NCBI GenBank assembly: GCA_016550405.1
Contig: JABXGX010000025.1
Span: 1-5,994 of the forward strand
Reading direction: 5' to 3'
DNA: 5,994 bases
Source of the DNA: an archaeon
Lineage (GTDB): Archaea > Asgardarchaeota > Hermodarchaeia > Hermodarchaeales > Hermodarchaeaceae
The position numbers and the translations under genes are program-made. Below the pieces are notes generated by a model. That model worked only from the letters and a program-made list of their open reading frames with translations, searched no databases and was not told where the DNA came from. Shown here in pieces: positions 1 through 5,701 of the stretch. Positions within the stretch are counted from its first letter, which is position 1. The number at the start of each line of letters is the position of its first letter.

Positions 1-216
1 TGGGCTTCAGGTCATTCGATTTCTCTCCTTTCTGCCATCCAAGCTACAGGGTCTCTGGCTTCTGCCCCGGAAAGACTAACTCCTTCTGAACACGCCAGCC
101 TTAGCTGGTCGCACTACTTAATCCGACGCAACAAAAACCTTCGTTTTTGGGCTAAAATCGAGGATTGTCACTTCAATTTTAAGTTGATTCGTCTTGCTCT
201 TGCTAAATCATTGTAA
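1..216 (+). CDS. 3' end of an unidentified protein gene (5' truncated by window edge)
   Basis: Frame 1 is open from the first base to a TAA at 214-216, giving 71 residues without a start codon in the window. The other two plus frames hit stops by about base 120, and all three minus frames are interrupted, so this frame is the best coding candidate. Codons look natural, with many GCT, TCT, CTT and GCC. The peptide begins WASGHSISLL and ends KLIRLALAKSL. The last 30 residues are basic and rich in aromatic and leucine residues (RRNKNLRFW, then FNFKLIRLALAKSL). Such basic, helical tails occur at the C-termini of some DDE transposases, but no catalytic motif is visible, and no clear terminal inverted repeat follows the stop. 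Identity is therefore unknown. The gene converges on the leftward gene ending at 376. Confidence 0.5.
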   Translation, partial: WASGHSISLLSAIQATGSLASAPERLTPSEHASLSWSHYLIRRNKNLRFWAKIEDCHFNFKLIRLALAKSL

Positions 217-356
217 CTCGCGCTCACAAAAGAAGTTATGAAAAAATCACCCAAAATTACAAATATCTCCTCACACCGTTACTATCCAGCATTCTCTATC
301 CTTATACATAGTTCCAGATTCTAAAATCTGTATGTGGACATCCCCATTGTAAGGTA

Positions 357-386
357 GGTTTGAAAGGCAAGAATGTTATTCAAACC
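357..386 (-). repeat. 8-bp inverted repeat spanning the stop codon of the leftward 192-aa gene
   Basis: GGTTTGAA (357-364) and TTCAAACC (379-386) are perfect complements separated by 14 bases. The repeat covers the last codons and TAA stop (376-378) of the leftward gene. It could form a hairpin at the 3' end of that transcript and aid termination or stability. No T-run follows it on the minus strand, so it is not a canonical intrinsic terminator. A smaller hairpin, CAGATT-CTAA-AATCTG, lies at 315-330 in the same convergent spacer. Confidence 0.35.
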
Positions 387-954
387 AACTTCCATCCAAT
401 GATTGAATTTCCGCATCTTTCAACAATAGCAGCAAATGTGACAAGACCTGGCATCTTGCTATTGCAGCCTGCTCCTCTTCTGTAACGTTACCATGAAAGC
501 TCGATTCACTGAATTGTCCCTTGTACATCTTTAAGATAGTATCTTTGTATTTGTTAATGTTGAAAAGTGTTATCCATCTTATAGCGGCAATATTTTCTCT
601 GATATTTTCAAGATTCTGTTGGACTTCTTCCCTAGTTTCTTCGGTTCTGCCAACATTAAGAATTTTATTCTTTATGATATTGATCTGTTCCTTGACGAAC
701 GCAAGTGTATCAATAAAACCACTGTTTATTTCCTCTCTGTATAAATCCAACAGTTCTTTACTAATGTTCTCAATCTCATCTCCGTAAACGCATAATTCAG
801 TGGCTATCAGTTGGATACTGATAACAGCAACTTGTGTTGCTTCCAATTCAGAGGCCTCATTATTGAAAAATTTCTCAAACAACGGCATGTCTTTTCGGGC
901 CAATGCCCATATTTGATCTCTGTTACGCTCAAGTAGTAATTTATTGATATCCAT
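376..954 (-). CDS. hypothetical helical protein, 192 aa
   Basis: I do not recognise this family. The protein begins MDINKLLLER and ends SLDGSWFE. It has no signal peptide or convincing membrane segment, so it is probably cytosolic. Sequence character is almost entirely alpha-helical. Residues about 35-70 form an amphipathic stretch. Residues about 55-125 are rich in E, K, N, I and L with coiled-coil-like spacing. A leucine cluster (SHLLLLLKD) lies near residues 172-180. Glycine and proline are scarce, and the only cysteines are C55 and C168. I chose the ATG at 952-954. A TTG two codons upstream (958-960) is in frame, but neither start has a clear Shine-Dalgarno; the ATG is preferred by codon. 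A promoter-like element at 1005-1032 gives a leader of about 44 bases. The gene stands alone, convergent with the frame ending at 216. A small helical adaptor or regulator is possible, but that is a guess. Confidence 0.75.
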   Translation of the reverse strand: MDINKLLLERNRDQIWALARKDMPLFEKFFNNEASELEATQVAVISIQLIATELCVYGDEIENISKELLDLYREEINSGFIDTLAFVKEQINIIKNKILNVGRTEETREEVQQNLENIRENIAAIRWITLFNINKYKDTILKMYKGQFSESSFHGNVTEEEQAAIARCQVLSHLLLLLKDAEIQSLDGSWFE

Positions 955-1004
955 GGGCAAGAGCCTACAACCGTTAAAATTACTTCACAGTGCAATCTAT
1001 TATC

Positions 1005-1032
1005 ATTATACACATTTCGCCCTAAATAACAA
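1005..1032 (-). promoter_or_regulatory. sigma70-like promoter for the leftward 192-aa gene
   Basis: Read on the minus strand, TTGTTA (1027-1032, four of six matches to TTGACA) is followed after 16 bases by a perfect TATAAT (1005-1010). The expected start of transcription is near 998, about 44 bases before the ATG at 954. Position and spacing fit a housekeeping promoter, but this rests on pattern match alone. Confidence 0.5.
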
Positions 1033-1211
1033 TCTTGCTTTTTGTACCAACTCATTTCCATTTTATTTGATAGAGCTAAAGCTATAGCGCAGTAAAAAAA
1101 GATAGAAATGATTAGACACCAGCCCTGATTCGTTCGGTCGCCAAGGCATTTAGGCTTTTGCTGTCAAATCAGTTTCAGAAAGGTAACGCCGAAAAAAATG
1201 GCACTAAATAC

Positions 1212-1225
1212 CATAAAGCTTTATG
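1212..1225. repeat. 14-bp perfect palindrome
   Basis: CATAAAGCTTTATG reads identically on both strands. Its right half, with AGCTTTATG, recurs at 1322-1330. It could be a site for a dimeric DNA-binding protein or part of a 3' untranslated structure. It lies more than 100 bases past the PEBP stop and upstream of the promoter at 1005-1032. No function can be assigned. Confidence 0.4.
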
Positions 1226-1332
1226 TAGCACCATGTCAAATACATGGGCAGCACATAGACGCATGAACAAATTGGTAGGAGCTTGTAAAAGTAAGAAAGA
1301 AGCTACATACATGAGCCTATCAGCTTTATGGC

Positions 1333-1360
1333 AAAATAGTCTGTCTAAAGATAGAACTAT
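1333..1360 (-). terminator. possible intrinsic terminator of the PEBP gene
   Basis: On the minus strand, ATAGT (1360-1356) can pair with ACTAT (1340-1336), and TCTA (1355-1352) with TAGA (1347-1344). This leaves a TCTT loop and a three-base bulge on the 3' arm. The stem overlaps the TAG stop (1357-1359) and is followed by TTTT (1336-1333). It is short and AT-rich, so it would be a weak terminator. Confidence 0.3.
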
Positions 1361-1920
1361 TGCCTCTTATACTTGCCCATCAATTGCCCTTCGGCAAGGA
1401 TATGACCTTCCATCGCTTTGACTAGTTGCGCCTTGGTTGAGCTGGTTGACAAAACGAGCTTCGTATCAAGGGCGTAGACCTTGAAGTAATAGCGATGTGT
1501 CCCGCTTGGCGGAGCCGGTCCACCGTATCCGGGCTTCCTGAAATCTGTAATACCTTGGCATGAACCGTCTGCCAACTTTTGGTCAGTTGGAACGTTTTCC
1601 GGTAGCTCCATTTTATCAGGTGGGATGTTCCACATGATCCAGTGCACCCAAGTCCCCATCGGAGCATCGGGATCATCATTGATGAGTGCAATACTTTGTG
1701 TTCCTTCCGGGACAACTTCCCACTTTAATGGAGGTGATACATTCGCCCCATCGGCAGTATATTTTGAGGGTATCATACCCCCGTCCTCGAATGCCGTGCT
1801 TGTAACCTTGATTGTCATTTTCTTAGCTCCTTCTTTTGCAGAATCACTTGGTAACTCTTTTTTGTCGCAACAGCAGAATAGAATTGGTAACGCCAACAAA
1901 ATATAGAACATTCTACTCAT
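1357..1920 (-). CDS. YbhB/YbcL-type PEBP (Raf kinase inhibitor-like) protein, exported, probable lipoprotein
   Basis: The 187-residue product belongs to the phosphatidylethanolamine-binding protein fold, YbhB/YbcL branch. The domain covers residues about 36-185. Diagnostic motifs are the DPDAP signature (D83-P87), followed by WVHW with H93, and GTHRYYFKVYALD (G140-D152) with H142 and Y144. By comparison with eukaryotic PEBP1, D83, H93, H142 and Y144 correspond to the anion/ligand pocket. The C-terminus (HILAEGQLMGKYKR) is also typical of the family. Residues 1-18 form a hydrophobic export signal ending in three cysteines (C16-C18) before DKKELPSD. This suggests lipidation, though the lipobox is atypical because the preceding residues are bulky. 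The ATG at 1918-1920 is chosen because GGAGG sits seven bases upstream; a TTG 15 bases further upstream would cover that site. The cellular ligand of bacterial members is not settled. A periplasmic or membrane-anchored location is inferred. Confidence 0.92.
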   Translation of the reverse strand: MSRMFYILLALPILFCCCDKKELPSDSAKEGAKKMTIKVTSTAFEDGGMIPSKYTADGANVSPPLKWEVVPEGTQSIALINDDPDAPMGTWVHWIMWNIPPDKMELPENVPTDQKLADGSCQGITDFRKPGYGGPAPPSGTHRYYFKVYALDTKLVLSTSSTKAQLVKAMEGHILAEGQLMGKYKRQ

Positions 1921-1927
1921 GATCGGT

Positions 1928-1933
1928 CCTCCC
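1928..1933 (-). promoter_or_regulatory. strong Shine-Dalgarno that fixes the PEBP start
   Basis: The minus strand reads GGGAGG (1933-1928), followed by seven bases and then the ATG at 1920. This spacing is near ideal and rules against the in-frame TTG at 1935, which would place the site inside the coding region. Confidence 0.8.
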
Positions 1934-1998
1934 AATCAACTCTACTCGAAATTTGATCAACAAGCTGTGTCAACTCGCTTCGCTTCGTATTTTTGATT

Positions 1999-2027
1999 AT
2001 TATACGTGGATTCATTAGGCAATGCAA
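1999..2027 (-). promoter_or_regulatory. sigma70-like promoter for the PEBP gene
   Basis: On the minus strand a perfect TATAAT (1999-2004) lies 17 bases after TTGCAT (2022-2027), which matches only the TTG of the -35 consensus. Transcription would start near 1992, giving a leader of about 72 bases. A perfect TTGACA also occurs nearer the gene on this strand (within about 1968-1973), but no good -10 follows it at the right distance. Confidence 0.45.
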
Positions 2028-2163
2028 CGCGGGGTATGAGATTTTCAGGGAAACGGAAAAGCTACACAAGGTGGAAGTCTGGCAGTTCAGGCAGGGATCC
2101 TTATTGGTACGGTGGCCTCAGGCCTGTAATACTCGGGGCCAAAAGCTTTCGATGCAACTTAAA

Positions 2164-2186
2164 GGTGTAGAATTCACACCAATTCT
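2164..2186. repeat. two overlapping, mutually exclusive small inverted repeats
   Basis: GGTGT (2164-2168) pairs with ACACC (2176-2180) around AGAATTC. The loop segment AGAATT (2169-2174) can instead pair with AATTCT (2181-2186). The two hairpins compete for the same bases, and the second is followed by a short T-rich run. The arrangement resembles a miniature switch or weak terminator, but the stems are only five and six pairs, so chance is a real possibility. Confidence 0.3.
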
Positions 2187-2289
2187 GAATTTTTCTTCAT
2201 TTCAGGCCTATTTAGTGGACGAAAGCAGGTCGATTCTGGGGTACTAATTTTTCAAAAAAGAATTTGGATTTGTACCTAGATTCATGTAT

Positions 2290-2295
2290 TATAAT
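2290..2295 (+). promoter_or_regulatory. -10 element for the large secreted-protein gene
   Basis: A perfect TATAAT lies 84 bases before the ATG at 2380. The -35 region is poor; TTGGAT at 2264-2269 is 20 bases away. If used, transcription begins near 2302. An in-frame ATG at 2284 would then lie upstream of the transcript start, which supports the later translation start. Confidence 0.4.
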
Positions 2296-2367
2296 GAACG
2301 GAAAATGCAGCGGATTGGTCGAAAAGAATTAATTTCGGGAAGAAAGCAATTGTATTTGCCTTTTATC

Positions 2368-2372
2368 GGAGA
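2368..2372 (+). promoter_or_regulatory. Shine-Dalgarno that decides the start of the large gene
   Basis: GGAGA sits seven bases before the ATG at 2380, which opens a clear signal peptide. The reading frame extends 32 codons further up to an ATG at 2284, but that stretch has no ribosome site and would bury the signal peptide. Confidence 0.75.
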
Positions 2373-2379
2373 TATCGCC

Positions 2380-5300
2380 ATGAAGAAAGCATTATTTTTT
2401 TGGATCACTATATTCATTAATATTACATTCGCGAATGGTGAGGAAGCTTTAAAGTCCAACAAAAATACGGTAATCAACTCTGACAATATTAGTGGGGTTG
2501 ACTCAGTAACAATCGCAGGTGATCAAACAGCAATTCCCTATGAGCAGGTTCTTTCGATGCTCTCAGTCCAAGGGTCGCGAGAATTGCTCCCAAATATGCG
2601 CAGGCTCCAGGTTCCTGAGGCGATGCCAGGATTAGCCAGAATCCTTCGCGATTCGGAAAAACCAGAATACATACGAAAACTTGCGGCTTTTATAATGGGC
2701 AAGATTGGTTCGCCTGAAGCGAGGAAGGTTTTGATTGAAATGCTTGAGAAGACAGATGAACCGAGTCTTGAATGGGGGGGATCCTTATGGGAGCGACTTA
2801 CTGAGGCTGTGTATGATTGCATCGAACATGAATCCGAGCAAAAGCTTCTGGAAGATCTGCAACACGCGAATCCGCATGTCCGGTGGTGTGCAGCATCGCA
2901 GCTTGGTAAACGCAAATCAGCTGCTGCAGTTGATGCATTAATTGAACTGCTCAAGGACCCACACCCAAATCCGCGGCTCGGCGCCACATGGGCCTTGGGA
3001 GAGATTCAGGATGTGAAGGGAATCGAGGAATTAATCGCGATTGTTGAGAAACGCAGAACCGGTGGTAGTCGCCTCTCAGCCATCGAGGCAATGGGAAAGA
3101 TCTTATCACCACGATGCATCGAGGCGATCAAATCCGTAGAGCCAAATGATCCCGACTACTGGATGGTAGAAAAGTCACCAGTTACGCGGGCCGAGGTGCT
3201 TAAAGCTAATCTGCCAAGCTTCAAACTTATCCTGAAATGGTATGAACCAAACATCGAAAAGAGAGTGATATATCCATCGCTTGTGCTAACGGTACCCAAA
3301 TATGAAGGAGAGGTGGACTGGACAGTGGTAAAGATAAGTGAAGAGCAGGCGACCAGGATTATTGACTGCCTCTTAGCTGACGGTTATGTGAGACTCGCTA
3401 CTGATACGCGTGGGAAGAATCACTGGCCGGGATATGCACGTTACTCATTGCGTATCTCCTCAACAGGAGGACCGAACCTTTCCAAATCATATGATCTGAA
3501 TTTTGAGTTCATCGAGCAGCTTGATTCACTACGCGAAGTTCTCTATGGTGACGCGGCCGAAGCGATGGATGGTTTGCTTGAACAAATACAGAGACAATAC
3601 GTAATTGGTGAAAGTAATAAACTGGGGATGTGGGGAGACGAGACATCCGATCATCGGGAATTGTGGTTGTCGGCAAAGAATGCCCTGCCGGAAGGCACCT
3701 TCTTCGGAGTAGAAGCAGCATGGATTGACATGCATCACACGACAGCTATCTGCATTGTATTTAAGACTTCATCTGGAGGCGTGGTGTTCTATGAATATAC
3801 GAATTCTTATGCTGCTATTCTGGATACGAGTGCTGAAGGATTCTCCTGCCGGCAGTTTATCAAACTCTGGGAATCCAAAGAAGATTACAATCGCGAGGAA
3901 AGATTAAGTCTGCCTATGCATCATCGTCTCTTGTCTCGGAAGTGGTGCGGACGACCTACATACAGCCATGCTAGAGTCACTGCTCTGGATATAGACGGCG
4001 ATTGGGATAAGGACTTAGTGGTCAATCTATGGTATTCAGGTGGTAGTTACGCTGGAGCTGAAACATTTGTTTTGCGAAATAACGGTGGCATATACACCAT
4101 CGTACTGAGTAAAAAAGGCGCAGAAAGCCAGCGATTCGGTACTAAAGCCAAACCTCTCAAGAGAATTTCCGATCTCGATAGTGACGGAATTGCTGAATTG
4201 ATGATTTGGGATGAACTATCGGGTCCGGAACCACATTCAAATTCACGTTGCTGGCTGGACATTTATCATTGGGATGGTAGCAAGATGGCCCAATGCAACT
4301 CATTATTCCCCCAGGCTTATGAGCAACCGAAAAACGGCTTCCTGGAGATTTGCAAACTCTACCCTGACCAGACGCCTGAATATTATTACTACCTGGGCAT
4401 GATTTCGGAATATCAGGCCCAGATAGAGCAGGCTGTCGATTACTATGAGAAATGTGCCCGATGTGCTGAGGCCCCGAGGATATACGTTGATGCCGCTAAT
4501 GAAATGCTAAGACATATCGGATCTGAAATTTCCCAGTCGTCCAGTGAATATAAAGAAGGACACAAATTCTGGGACCATCAGAAAGAACCAATTCCTACTA
4601 TCATCGCGGGAGAAAGGGCAACCCGGATTAGACATTATATGTCAGCATTGTTTGTCCCGTGCCCGGTGAGGGAGAGAAAAAGGGCGGAGAAAGCACTCGT
4701 CGAACTTGTCTCGAACTACAAGCTGCTAGAGAACTCATTCGAAGCTGATGCCACTTGGTCCTCACCAGTGAATTTTGGATCAACGCCCGACCGGCATGCG
4801 GTTATTGCGTTCCTTCATGCCGGAACAGGCCAATATGTTAGTGTATGGGTTCTGTGTGAAGAGAAAGATGTAGTCAAGAGTTTTTCTTTCAAGGGCAGCG
4901 CTAAAGGGTGTGGCTACTGGCAAGTATGTGATGACCTTGACGAAGATGGTAATGCGGAGATCATAATAAAACACTATGTTGGCGATTATAATGGTGCTGG
5001 CATAACTGCCGTTTGGCCTGCTATATATAAATGGGATGGTAATAGTTATATTAGAGCTGATGAACATTTTCCTGACTATTATGCAGAAAACGTGGTTCCA
5101 AAATATGAAAGGATTATAGAACAGCATAAGGATTGGCAGGACCACGATAATAAGCAGATTCGCACTATATATGAAAAATGTAGATTTGTCCTGCTAAAGG
5201 CCAGGGCAATCGCGCAGAAGCTTAACCAAAGGCTTGAGCCAATGCCAGTACTTCAAAAAATTGATCTACCAGGCCTGGCAGTTTCTTTGGGGATGTCCGT

Positions 5301-5652
5301 AGATGAAGTTGCAGAGTCATTTGCCAATATTGATTTCACTCACAAGCCCGAGCAACGCTGGCAAAGAAATGGACAATCCTTTTTGAAACCCGAAGAGATC
5401 ACCTGTGATGTCGTTCATCTACGACGTCTTAATAACCAGCTTGAGGACGCCCGATTCGTATTTGAGAATCATCGGTTGGTCAGAGTCATGCTGACAATTA
5501 TCGATGTTCAAAACTGCCTTAAACCGCTGGTAGATGCCCTGGATCTGCGCCAAGTCGAGCCGGGAGTATATGAAGGACTAAATGGTCAGATTCTGATGAG
5601 AGCTGGAAGAGGCAATGCCGAAAAACAGACTTGGGAAATCACTCGAAAATAG
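2380..5652 (+). CDS. large secreted modular protein: HEAT repeats, duplicated FG-GAP-like/TPR modules, 1090 aa
   Basis: No single known family covers this protein. Residues 1-20 are a Sec-type signal peptide (MKK, hydrophobic core, likely cut after A18 or G20). Residues about 68-252 are HEAT/PBS-lyase-like repeats, seen at IRKLAAFIMGKIG (98-110), VRWCAASQLG (167-176), RLGATWALGEI (199-209) and RLSAIEAMGKI (231-241). Residues about 296-410 form a separate mixed domain ending YGDAAEAMDGLLEQI. FG-GAP/VCBS-like acidic loops, likely calcium-binding, occur at D537-D545, D598-E606 and D852-E860. A TPR-like helical hairpin lies at about 666-700 (AVDYYEKCARC). A second helical segment with YEKC is at 931-934. 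The C-terminal 120 residues contain LGMSVDEVAESF (970-981) and may form a small BamE-like fold, a weak suggestion. No catalytic motif is visible. HEAT, TPR and FG-GAP elements all favour protein binding, so a scaffold or receptor outside the cytoplasm is inferred. The Tat-signal gene follows after 49 bases. Confidence 0.85.
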   Translation: MKKALFFWITIFINITFANGEEALKSNKNTVINSDNISGVDSVTIAGDQTAIPYEQVLSMLSVQGSRELLPNMRRLQVPEAMPGLARILRDSEKPEYIRKLAAFIMGKIGSPEARKVLIEMLEKTDEPSLEWGGSLWERLTEAVYDCIEHESEQKLLEDLQHANPHVRWCAASQLGKRKSAAAVDALIELLKDPHPNPRLGATWALGEIQDVKGIEELIAIVEKRRTGGSRLSAIEAMGKILSPRCIEAIKSVEPNDPDYWMVEKSPVTRAEVLKANLPSFKLILKWYEPNIEKRVIYPSLVLTVPKYEGEVDWTVVKISEEQATRIIDCLLADGYVRLATDTRGKNHWPGYARYSLRISSTGGPNLSKSYDLNFEFIEQLDSLREVLYGDAAEAMDGLLEQIQRQYVIGESNKLGMWGDETSDHRELWLSAKNALPEGTFFGVEAAWIDMHHTTAICIVFKTSSGGVVFYEYTNSYAAILDTSAEGFSCRQFIKLWESKEDYNREERLSLPMHHRLLSRKWCGRPTYSHARVTALDIDGDWDKDLVVNLWYSGGSYAGAETFVLRNNGGIYTIVLSKKGAESQRFGTKAKPLKRISDLDSDGIAELMIWDELSGPEPHSNSRCWLDIYHWDGSKMAQCNSLFPQAYEQPKNGFLEICKLYPDQTPEYYYYLGMISEYQAQIEQAVDYYEKCARCAEAPRIYVDAANEMLRHIGSEISQSSSEYKEGHKFWDHQKEPIPTIIAGERATRIRHYMSALFVPCPVRERKRAEKALVELVSNYKLLENSFEADATWSSPVNFGSTPDRHAVIAFLHAGTGQYVSVWVLCEEKDVVKSFSFKGSAKGCGYWQVCDDLDEDGNAEIIIKHYVGDYNGAGITAVWPAIYKWDGNSYIRADEHFPDYYAENVVPKYERIIEQHKDWQDHDNKQIRTIYEKCRFVLLKARAIAQKLNQRLEPMPVLQKIDLPGLAVSLGMSVDEVAESFANIDFTHKPEQRWQRNGQSFLKPEEITCDVVHLRRLNNQLEDARFVFENHRLVRVMLTIIDVQNCLKPLVDALDLRQVEPGVYEGLNGQILMRAGRGNAEKQTWEITRK

Positions 5653-5691
5653 AAATCGCTGAACGAACTGGAGTGTAAAGCCGTCAAGAGT

Positions 5692-5696
5692 AAGGA
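5692..5696 (+). promoter_or_regulatory. Shine-Dalgarno of the Tat-signal gene
   Basis: AAGGA lies five bases before the ATG at 5702. With the twin-arginine signal starting immediately after that ATG, it fixes the start. No terminator or promoter is evident in the 49-base gap, so translation from a transcript of the preceding gene is plausible. Confidence 0.65.
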
Positions 5697-5701
5697 ATCT
5701 T

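Larger units (their letters stand above)
961..1356. other. intergenic spacer between the two leftward genes
   Basis: This 396-base stretch holds the promoter of the 192-aa gene at its left end and the probable terminator of the PEBP gene at its right end. Between them are a 14-bp palindrome (1212-1225) and a 9-base direct repeat AGCTTTATG (1217-1225 and 1322-1330). A plus-strand frame opens at a TTG at 1158 and runs to 1421. It lacks a ribosome binding site, runs into the PEBP gene on the opposite strand and has no recognisable motif, so I do not call it a gene. I see no RNA gene here. Confidence 0.5.
1921..2379. other. divergent intergenic region between the PEBP gene and the large secreted-protein gene
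   Basis: This 459-base stretch holds the PEBP ribosome site and promoter, the promoter and ribosome site of the large gene, and a middle section (about 2030-2250) of unclear role. The middle is more GC-rich, with CAGGCCTG (2119-2126) and repeated GGCC, then small inverted repeats at 2164-2186. A plus-strand frame is open from a TTG at 1993 to TAA at 2245-2247 (84 codons). It has no ribosome site at that start and no recognisable motif. It may be chance, a small gene or a decayed remnant. I see no tRNA or known riboswitch core. Confidence 0.5.

Noticed and set aside
214..238. TAACT/AGTTA inverted repeat after the left-edge gene
   Set aside because: Five pairs with a 15-base loop and no T-run; too weak to call a terminator or an insertion-sequence end.
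807..1061. Minus-strand frame of 84 codons overlapping the 5' part of the 192-aa gene
   Set aside because: It runs through the promoter-like element at 1005-1032 and most of it lies in another frame of the better-supported gene.
1158..1421. Plus-strand open frame of 87 codons
   Set aside because: TTG start with no ribosome site, overlaps the 3' end of the well-supported PEBP gene on the other strand, and shows no motif.
2111..2140. GGTGGCCTCAGGCCTGTAAT resembles the 5' Alu domain of SRP RNA (7SL/Alu-like)
   Set aside because: The likeness is short. The conserved bacterial SRP core (GGTCAGGTCCGGAAGGAAGC-like) is absent, and no long pairing partner follows.
2226..2245. GGTCGATTC resembles a tRNA T-loop
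   Set aside because: The T-loop lacks one base of the consensus, and no acceptor, D or anticodon arm can be placed around it.
2284..2379. 32-codon upstream extension of the large gene to an ATG at 2284
   Set aside because: No ribosome site at 2284, it overlaps the -10 element, and it would bury the signal peptide that starts at 2380.
2538..2987. Minus-strand frame of 149 codons opposite the HEAT region
   Set aside because: Serine- and cysteine-rich shadow of the plus-strand gene, whose HEAT repeats and signal peptide are clear.
4780..5145. Minus-strand frame of 121 codons, isoleucine-rich
   Set aside because: Antisense to the second acidic-loop module; the hydrophobic look comes from complementing its Asp/Asn/Tyr codons.
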